Shown: positions 12,833-17,900 of the stretch, piece after piece
Layout: every line of letters starts with the position of its first letter
Position numbering within the stretch: position 1 is the first letter of the stretch
Source of the DNA: Acidobacteriota bacterium
Lineage (GTDB): Bacteria > Acidobacteriota > Polarisedimenticolia > QHYA01
Assembly: GCA_003223995.1 (NCBI GenBank)
Contig: QHYA01000233.1
Span: 1 to 17,900 of the forward strand
Length of the DNA stretch: 17,900 bases
Reading direction: 5' to 3'
Notes under the pieces: model-generated
What the model was told of the DNA's origin: nothing
Seen by the model: the letters and a program-made list of their open reading frames with translations, nothing else
Database searches by the model: none
Position numbers and translations under genes: made by a program

Positions 12833-13946
12833 TCAGGGCTCCATCGGACTGTCCTGAAACTCCAACTCCTCCTCCTCGGTCGAGTCCTGGTCGGATTGGA
12901 CGGTCGGGGGGACGGGGAGGCTCGTTTCGATCAGCAGCGGCGAGCGGGCGAACAGCGCCCCCGCCATCGGATCCTTCCCCGGGAACCGCACCTTTCGGAA
13001 CTCGCAGTCCCCCTGAAAGAGAGCGTCCTGAGCGGTGAAGCCGCGGCCGAAGTCCGAGTCGCGGATCACGAACCTTCCCGAAAAGCGCGCCCCTTCGAAC
13101 TCGCTCTCGCCCTTGATCCGAAGCCGCTCCATCGTCATCGAAGCGAAGCGGCCGTCGAATAGGGACAGGTCCCCCCCGACGTCAACGTCCGCCAGGGCCA
13201 CGGGCCCATCGGAGGCGAGGGCCAGCATCAGGTCGCTCCCGGCCACGAGGTTGGTGAAGGAGAACCCGCCCGGGGCCTCGGCATCGTTCAGGTTCGCCTG
13301 GCCTAGAACCCGCACGGAGTCGAGCAGCAAACCCCCGCCCACCCAGCCGCAGCGCGCCTCGCACTCTCGCCCCCGTCAGGTCCAGCCGATCCCCCACCTG
13401 GGCGCTCGGCAGCGAAAGGTCCCCGCCGACCGACACGCCGGCCAGGTGGGCGCTTCCCACGATGTGCAGGTGCGAGCCGTTGAGCTGGCGGAGGTCGGAA
13501 TCGGTCAGGTCGAGATCGCCCCGGATTTCGCTGCACGGAAGCTCGAGGTCCCTGATAAAGATGCAACGGCGGAAGGCGAAGCGACCCGAGATGCGGCACG
13601 AGTCGAGTCGGAGGTTTCCCCTGATGACGCGCAGGTTCATCCTCCGTTCGTCCACCGGGGGCCACGCCTGATCGGCGTCCAGGTTCCCATCGATGATCCG
13701 CCCTTTCAGGTCCACGTCCTTCCCCTCGCGCAGGTTTTCCAGGATCTGCTCTGCGGACACGACCTCCCCTGAGGGGGCCAGGCAACGAACGGGTCCGGCA
13801 GGCTTCCCTGGTCCCCGCGCTGCTGCGGTGCCGCTTCCTCCCTGATCCATCGCCTCCGTTGCTGGAGAGCCAGATGGATACGAAGGAGGAGCCGCAACGG
13901 GCAGCACGAGCAGAAGAAGAAACAGCAACGGCATGCGGATACTCAT
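12833..13946 (-). pseudogene. Exported beta-helix-like repeat protein, interrupted by a +1 frameshift
   Basis: Two adjoining frames form one protein of about 370 aa. Frame one (from ATG 13946) has a signal peptide (MPLLFLLLLVLPVAA), a linker, then about ten-residue repeats of the type I-x-G-D-L-D-L-x-x-S-x, as in pentapeptide-like right-handed beta-helices. Near 13337 it loses this pattern, while a second frame (to 12833) resumes it with GGLLLDSVRVLGQANL and VGGDLSLFDGRF and ends in an acidic tail. Skipping one base in the C5 run at 13332-13336 joins the frames into continuous repeats. This may be a sequencing error, phase variation or a true pseudogene; the second half looks undecayed, which favours error or variation. 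No family function is known to me. It lies 101 bp downstream of the ClpX-like gene on the same strand. Confidence 0.72.
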
Positions 13947-13956
13947 CGCACTGAAG

Positions 13957-13962
13957 TATATA
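13957..13962 (-). promoter_or_regulatory. -10-like TATATA ten bases before the repeat-protein ATG
   Basis: In a GC-rich context TATATA stands out on the minus strand, ending ten bases before the ATG at 13946. No Shine-Dalgarno is seen and no -35 matches consensus. If used, it would give an almost leaderless message. Confidence 0.3.
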
Positions 13963-14008
13963 GCGGAAGGGTGCGGAGGGTGCGGCGGGGCGATCTTCCC
14001 CTGACACC

Positions 14009-14024
14009 CGGGGGCGTGCCCCCG
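14009..14024. other. GC hairpin between ClpX-like and repeat-protein genes
   Basis: CGGGGGC / GCCCCCG with a two-base centre, 24 bp after the stop of the leftward ClpX-like gene. There is no T-run, so it is either a weak terminator or an mRNA-processing or stability element. Confidence 0.35.
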
Positions 14025-14047
14025 AGCTGCCTCGCCTCCTGGCCCCC

Positions 14048-15142
14048 CTACGGGCCCGAACGGCCCGCCAGAGACCTGTCGACGACCTTCTCGTCGATGA
14101 CGAGCCGCGGAGCCCCGGAGTGCTTCTTGACCTCTTCCGTCGAGAACGGGTCGAACTCGAATGGCTTGATCACCCGGCCATAGACGGCCTTGAGGGCCCG
14201 GGCCCCGATACGGCTGAACTTCGACGCCTCGTCCGCGATCTTGAGCTGCGCCCCTTCGGTCACTTCCAGCTCGATCCCGAAGTTCCGGAAAAAGTTCTTC
14301 GAGGTGTTGTAGATCGAATCAGGCGGATCGACCAGGATCCGTCTGAGGGTCGTCGCGGAGAGGTCCTCGAGGATGATCGAGTTGTCGAAGCGCGACAGGA
14401 ACTGCGGCAGCATCCCATAGTCGAAGAGATCGTCCATGCGGAAGTGGTCCTTGAGCATGAAGATCTCTCGGATCTGGACGGCTCCGTTTTCGTACACCGT
14501 CCTGGTGGGCAGCTTCACCTTGCTCGTGGGGGAGGTCACTCGCCGGTAAACCTGGTCGTAGAGCGACTCGAAGGCGCCGCCGCACAGGAAGAGCATTTTC
14601 CCCGTGTCCACGGGGATGCCGACCTCGACCGGGACTCCGTCGCGATGGATTCTCGCGTGGTGGAGGAGCACCTCTCCCTCGATCAGGGTCAGCAGGGCCT
14701 GCTGGATGTTGATTCCGGTGACGAAGGGTTTGCCTCCGACGACGGAGGAGATCTTGTCGATCTCGTCGAGACAGACGGTCGCCTTCTCCATGTAGGTGCC
14801 CAACTCCTCGGGCGTGGCGTCGTCGCCGAGGATGGCGCGCACCTTCTCCTCGACCCTCTTGAACAGCCGCGAGGTATCCACCGCGCCCTCCTCCGAGGCG
14901 AGGGTGTTGGCGTTCATGACGATGACGGTCCGGTATTCCCTCAGTTGCTCGTGCGTGCGATAGAGCCTCTCCACCGCGCGCATGATCGTCGTCTTGCCCG
15001 TGCCGCTGTTTCCGATGAAAAGGAGGTTGCCGTACTTCTCCCCCTGGACGTGCTTGAAGATGGCCACGGAGACGAACTTCAGGGTGTCGTCCTGACCGAT
15101 CACATCCTGCTTGAGGAAGTCGAAGATATCGACCGGTTTCAT
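14048..15142 (-). CDS. ClpX-like AAA+ ATPase without zinc domain, with altered loops
   Basis: A 364-aa AAA+ protein of the ClpX branch. Walker A is GNSGTGKT (44-51), Walker B VCLDEIDKIS (123-132), followed by NIQQALLTLIEGE as in ClpX. FLCGGAF, the arginine-finger segment LPQFLSRFD (R251) and the sensor-2 GAR (313-315) are also kept. The N-terminal zinc-binding domain of ClpX is absent. By alignment to E. coli ClpX, the GYVG pore loop is replaced by EEGAV (84-88), the IGF ClpP-docking loop by SPTSKVKLP (204-212), and no RKH loop is visible. This suggests an ATP-driven remodeller that does not feed ClpP, but that is inference. An open frame to 15217 exists, but its first 25 residues are Arg/Gly-rich and MKPVDIFDFLKQDVIGQ starts as the family does. 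The repeat-protein gene follows on the same strand. Confidence 0.88.
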   Translation of the reverse strand: MKPVDIFDFLKQDVIGQDDTLKFVSVAIFKHVQGEKYGNLLFIGNSGTGKTTIMRAVERLYRTHEQLREYRTVIVMNANTLASEEGAVDTSRLFKRVEEKVRAILGDDATPEELGTYMEKATVCLDEIDKISSVVGGKPFVTGINIQQALLTLIEGEVLLHHARIHRDGVPVEVGIPVDTGKMLFLCGGAFESLYDQVYRRVTSPTSKVKLPTRTVYENGAVQIREIFMLKDHFRMDDLFDYGMLPQFLSRFDNSIILEDLSATTLRRILVDPPDSIYNTSKNFFRNFGIELEVTEGAQLKIADEASKFSRIGARALKAVYGRVIKPFEFDPFSTEEVKKHSGAPRLVIDEKVVDRSLAGRSGP

Positions 15143-15353
15143 ATGCCTTGGACCGCTCCCTCGAAACCGCGCCTTCGGGCACCCCATCCGCCCAGATGCG
15201 TGCGCCCGGACACGCATCCGGGGCGGCCTGCCATCCTGCGGCTCGAGCTCGGCGCTTCTTGCGGTTTATACCCGCGATCCCCGCGCACGGCAAGCTCGCT
15301 TCCAGTGATCGATTCGCTTCCCCAACGATTCCCTTTGCACGGGCCGCAAGATT

Positions 15354-15372
15354 GGTGTAAACATGCGACACC
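15354..15372. promoter_or_regulatory. GGTGT-N9-ACACC inverted repeat in the divergent promoter region
   Basis: A perfect five-base dyad in the 305-bp gap between the ClpX-like gene (leftward) and the protease gene (rightward). Its right half TGCGACAC is also found in the dyad at 5233-5247. I see no consensus promoter in this gap. Confidence 0.3.
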
Positions 15373-15381
15373 GGTGGGGTA

Positions 15382-15400
15382 GGCCTCCAGGGCGGAGGCC
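15382..15400. other. Hairpin GGCCTCC-N5-GGAGGCC
   Basis: A perfect 7-bp stem 48 bp upstream of the protease ATG, in the probable 5' leader. The remainder of 15143-15447 holds no recognisable gene. Confidence 0.3.
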
Positions 15401-15447
15401 CGGCCCGGCCGGTCGAGCCCATTGATCGGGCATCAAGGGGGGGTCCC

Positions 15448-16878
15448 ATGAAGATCCGCTACTCAGCAGCCCAGGTCTGCCTCCTGGCCTTTCTGGCGGT
15501 GATGTCCATACAGCAGCCTGCAGCCGCGGCTCCGGCTGCCGTTCCTGCCCTGGGGACGGCGTCGGGGGCCGACTCCGATCAGGTCAAGGTGGGTGAGCTG
15601 GAGCTGGTGAGCATTTCCACGCCGCATCCCTACCTTGCGGACCTCGGGGTGTCCTGGCAGCAGGTGGTGCAGTATCCCGGCGCAACTTACATACGCGTTC
15701 ATTTCAGCGGCTTCGATCTCGCGCCTGGCGACTGGCTGGAGATATCGAGTCCGTTCGGGGAGTCCCGCACCTACACCGGGCGAGGGATCAACGACTCCGG
15801 GGAATTCTGGGCGTTTTCCGTCCTGGGGGACACGGCCGTCCTGACGTTCCATGCTCCCACCGGCGGGGCGTACGGGTTCGCGGTGGACAGCCTGGGACGG
15901 GGCACACAGGTGGTGTTTCCCCTTCCTGGAGGCCAGACCGAGAGCGTCTGCGGCACGCAGGACTGGAGGGACGTCGAGTGCTACAACCCTTCGACCGAGT
16001 ACGATCGGGCGAAAGGGGCGACCCTGCTGCTGATCGGTTGCTGCACTTCGTGCAGCGGCTTCAGGGCCTCTGACAGCGGTCAGTTCATGACCAACAATCA
16101 CTGCATCTCGACCCAAGGGGGGGTGCAGTCCACCGAGGTGCGCTTCCTGTATCAACTGGCCGGGTGTGCGGCGGGATCGAGCGGCTACTCCGGCTCGGTC
16201 ATGGGAAGCCAGCTCCAGAAGACCGACGGGGTGCTGGACTACACGCTCTTCACGACAACCGGCGATTCCAGCTCGATCCCGTGCCTGCCGATCGACAACC
16301 GACTTCCCCCTGCCGGCGAGCGGATGTATATCGCCGGGCATCCCCTGGGGGGGGTCAAGAAGCTCTCGATCGATTCCGATCGCGACTCGGGCGGTAAGTG
16401 CGCCGTCGATCTCTCCCCGTGCGCCGGCAACGACCCGACCTCCGACATCTGCTACTACTGCGACACGACCAACGGCTCCTCCGGCTCGCCGGTGCTCTCG
16501 GAAAGCACTCAAAAGGTGGTCGCGATCCATCACTTCGGCGGCTGCTACAACTCAGGCGTCCGGATGGACCGGATCTACCCGCAAATCTCGGGTCTGCTCG
16601 GAACCTGCTCCGGAGGAGGGGGCGGCGCGGTGTGCGGCAACGGAGTCAAGGAAGGGGGCGAGCAGTGTGATGGGAGCGACCTCGGCGGGACGACCTGCCA
16701 GAGCCTCGGCTACAGCGGCGGCACGCTGAGCTGCAATGCGGACTGCACTTACAACACGAGCCAGTGCACGAACACCTGCGTCCCCGTCCCAGGTGGCCGC
16801 TGCAATTGCGACGGGACCTGCTCGCGCAAGGAGCGCAACTACGTCAACAGCGGCGGCAAGTGCGCGGACTGCCCCTGA
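15448..16878 (+). CDS. Secreted trypsin-like serine protease with Myxococcus-type Cys-rich C-terminus
   Basis: A 476-aa preproprotein. A signal peptide (about 1-28) is followed by a propeptide-like domain (about 45-165) and a chymotrypsin-fold protease of the lysyl-endopeptidase type. Catalytic residues by motif are His218 in TNNHCIS, Asp264 in VLDYTLF and Ser345 in GSSGSP. Many Cys in the domain suggest disulfides and action outside the cytoplasm. The C-terminal part (396-440) is a Cys-rich repeat, CGNGVKEGGEQCDG...LSCNADCTYNTSQC, common on surface and secreted proteins of Myxococcota and related phyla, and a last small Cys-rich piece follows. It may tether the enzyme to the cell surface. 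Substrate preference cannot be read directly. A G-rich stretch ending four bases before the ATG may serve as ribosome binding site. A terminator follows at 16884. Confidence 0.87.
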   Translation: MKIRYSAAQVCLLAFLAVMSIQQPAAAAPAAVPALGTASGADSDQVKVGELELVSISTPHPYLADLGVSWQQVVQYPGATYIRVHFSGFDLAPGDWLEISSPFGESRTYTGRGINDSGEFWAFSVLGDTAVLTFHAPTGGAYGFAVDSLGRGTQVVFPLPGGQTESVCGTQDWRDVECYNPSTEYDRAKGATLLLIGCCTSCSGFRASDSGQFMTNNHCISTQGGVQSTEVRFLYQLAGCAAGSSGYSGSVMGSQLQKTDGVLDYTLFTTTGDSSSIPCLPIDNRLPPAGERMYIAGHPLGGVKKLSIDSDRDSGGKCAVDLSPCAGNDPTSDICYYCDTTNGSSGSPVLSESTQKVVAIHHFGGCYNSGVRMDRIYPQISGLLGTCSGGGGGAVCGNGVKEGGEQCDGSDLGGTTCQSLGYSGGTLSCNADCTYNTSQCTNTCVPVPGGRCNCDGTCSRKERNYVNSGGKCADCP

Positions 16879-16883
16879 ACGGG

Positions 16884-16920
16884 AGGGGCCAGAGGAACTG
16901 ATTCTCCGGTCCCCCTTTTT
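16884..16920 (+). terminator. Rho-independent-like terminator after the protease gene
   Basis: GGGGCC (from 16885) pairs with GG-T-CCCC (to about 16914) around an imperfect inner GAG/CTC, with one bulge and a mismatch, and is followed by five T (16916-16920). Confidence 0.55.
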
Positions 16921-16938
16921 CCCGCGGTCTCTCACGGC

Positions 16939-16960
16939 CTCGTAAGGGGCTCGTAAGGGG
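16939..16960. repeat. Tandem duplication of an 11-bp unit
   Basis: CTCGTAAGGGG occurs twice back to back in the 274-bp gap between the protease and glycosyltransferase genes. It could be a pair of binding sites or a slippage product. Confidence 0.45.
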
Positions 16961-16979
16961 AAAGTGCGAATCGACCGTG

Positions 16980-17006
16980 GCGGCTCGCTTGCACGAGGCG
17001 AGCCGC
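16980..17006. other. Perfect 9-bp stem in the protease-glycosyltransferase gap
   Basis: GCGGCTCGC (16980-16988), a nine-base loop, then GCGAGCCGC (16998-17006). No T-run follows. It lies about 150 bp before the next ATG. The rest of the gap shows no gene or consensus promoter. Confidence 0.35.
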
Positions 17007-17152
17007 GACGCGGTCCTCGGGCGCCTCGTTCACCCGCAGCCTGACGCACCCCTTCCCATCCAGTAGGCTCCCGGCCACGAGCGGTTGCCCAGGCCTTTTC
17101 GGGAGGCTTGCGGCCGGTCTGTCTCTTTCCACTCTGATACCCTGGCTCAACC

Positions 17153-17900
17153 ATGGAGAAGGCTTCCGCTGCGGGACGGCTGACGGAGGCGGTCCTCGCC
17201 GTCGGCCTCGCCGCAGCGGCCATCGTTCCCTTTCTTCCAGCGCTGGCCGGCCGCTTCGTCATGGACGATCACGTCGAGATAGACCAGAACCCTCTCATCA
17301 CAGGCTCCTGGGATTGGCGAAAAGCTCTGCTGTCCGATGTCTACGCCGGTCGCGGTTCATCGACCTCCGGCCTCTATCGTCCGGCGGCGACAGTCGCCTA
17401 CCGGCTCATCGCGCTGCCGGCTGGAGCCTCGCCGCTGCCGTTCCACATCGTCAACCTGCTGCTCCACGCGGGGGCCGTTCTCGCCGGGTACGCAGCTCTC
17501 CGCTCGGCGGGGTCCGCTTGCGGCGTCGCCGGCGCGGCATCCCTTCTCTTCGCCGTCCATCCGGTCCAGGTCGACATCGTCGCACCGGGTTCGGGGCTGA
17601 AGGACCTGCTCGCGGCTGCTGCCGGCCTCGCCAGCCTGCTCGCCTGGATGAAGCACAGGAGGCCGGAGTCGCCTAGCCCGGCCTGGCTCGCGGTCTGCTG
17701 CGGGTTCCTTCTGGTCGCGGTCCTGTCGAAGGAATCTGTCGCCGCCCTGCCGCTCCTGTTCCTCGCGGCCGACGCGCTCGGGCTTCCGGTCGTCGAGAAG
17801 CAGAACAAGATCGCGCGGGACGTCCTTCCGGAGCCTGCGGCAGCGGAAGCATGGTTGAGGAATTGGAAAAAGTTTCGCCGGATCGCTCCCTCCTGGCTGG
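17153..17900 (+). CDS. TMTC/PMT-like multi-spanning membrane glycosyltransferase (partial, N-terminal part)
   Basis: An open frame from ATG 17153 to the end of the window, at least 249 aa. A first membrane span (about 12-34) is followed by FVMDDHVEIDQNP, whose Asp pair D38/D39 in the first extracytoplasmic loop matches the catalytic acidic motif of GT-C enzymes. LYRPAATVAYRL, FHIVNLLLHAGAVL, LLFAVHPVQVDIVAPGSGLKDLL and LLSKESVAALPLLFLAAD are the landmarks of the TMTC-like family, whose members usually have about a dozen spans and C-terminal TPR repeats. These would transfer a sugar from a lipid carrier to proteins outside the cytoplasm. No Shine-Dalgarno is visible. The C-terminal half, and so TPR presence, is outside the window. 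Confidence 0.78.
   Translation, partial: MEKASAAGRLTEAVLAVGLAAAAIVPFLPALAGRFVMDDHVEIDQNPLITGSWDWRKALLSDVYAGRGSSTSGLYRPAATVAYRLIALPAGASPLPFHIVNLLLHAGAVLAGYAALRSAGSACGVAGAASLLFAVHPVQVDIVAPGSGLKDLLAAAAGLASLLAWMKHRRPESPSPAWLAVCCGFLLVAVLSKESVAALPLLFLAADALGLPVVEKQNKIARDVLPEPAAAEAWLRNWKKFRRIAPSWL

Noticed and set aside
12833..13342. The second half of the repeat protein as an independent gene starting with GTG at 13342.
   Set aside because: It would lack a signal peptide and a Shine-Dalgarno, and its repeats continue directly from the preceding frame, so a frameshift within one gene explains both better.

Overview
The window is high-GC, gene-dense bacterial DNA, apparently chromosomal, with no rRNA, tRNA, CRISPR array or insertion sequence that I could see. 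Several features suggest a Gram-negative from a deep-branching phylum such as Myxococcota, Acidobacteriota or 'Eisenbacteria': a secreted protease ending in a Myxococcus-type Cys-rich repeat (CGNGVKE..EQCDG), NtrC-type sigma-54 activators, a single-chain E1alpha-E1beta 2-oxoacid dehydrogenase, and a TMTC/PMT-like membrane glycosyltransferase. This placement is inference; no taxonomic marker gene is present.

Layout. (1) 1-853, minus strand: end of an osmoprotectant-type ABC transporter operon (ATPase, then the first codons of an overlapping permease). (2) 1222-6807, plus strand: a sigma-54 regulatory block with an NtrC-type regulator, a soluble CapD-type nucleotide-sugar 4,6-dehydratase, a cytosolic NtrB-like PAS histidine kinase and a second NtrC-type regulator. 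A DegT-type PLP sugar aminotransferase (6839-7969) and a small membrane-anchored protein (8082-8435) converge on it from the minus strand. Dehydratase plus aminotransferase would make a 4-amino-4,6-dideoxy sugar nucleotide, so this looks like a glycan-modification module next to two-component sigma-54 control. (3) 8582-9046: a dCMP-deaminase family protein with its own promoter, a start-site hairpin and a strong bidirectional terminator. (4) 9073-9439: a 'gene-free' gap that holds the most interesting item. It has a bidirectional promoter with near-consensus boxes on both strands; leftward it drives a 21-codon ORF with a textbook Shine-Dalgarno that encodes a peptide that is more than half lysine. 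(5) 9440-12791, plus strand: probable operon of exported cyclophilin, fused E1 and cysteine dioxygenase. (6) 15142-12833, minus strand: a ClpX-like AAA+ ATPase lacking the zinc domain and all three signature loops of ClpX, followed by an exported beta-helix-like repeat protein interrupted by a +1 frameshift in a run of five C. (7) 15448-16878, plus strand: secreted trypsin-like protease with terminator. (8) 17153 to the end: start of a TMTC/PMT-like multi-spanning glycosyltransferase, truncated by the window.

A recurring feature is -10-like boxes about 10-12 bases before the ATG in genes without a Shine-Dalgarno (4037, 13946), hinting at leaderless transcripts. Others, such as 5410, 8435, 9180 and 9440, have strong Shine-Dalgarno sites. 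Inverted repeats are concentrated in the intergenic regions in front of the regulators and are listed separately. All functional calls rest on reading motifs by eye; no database search was run.
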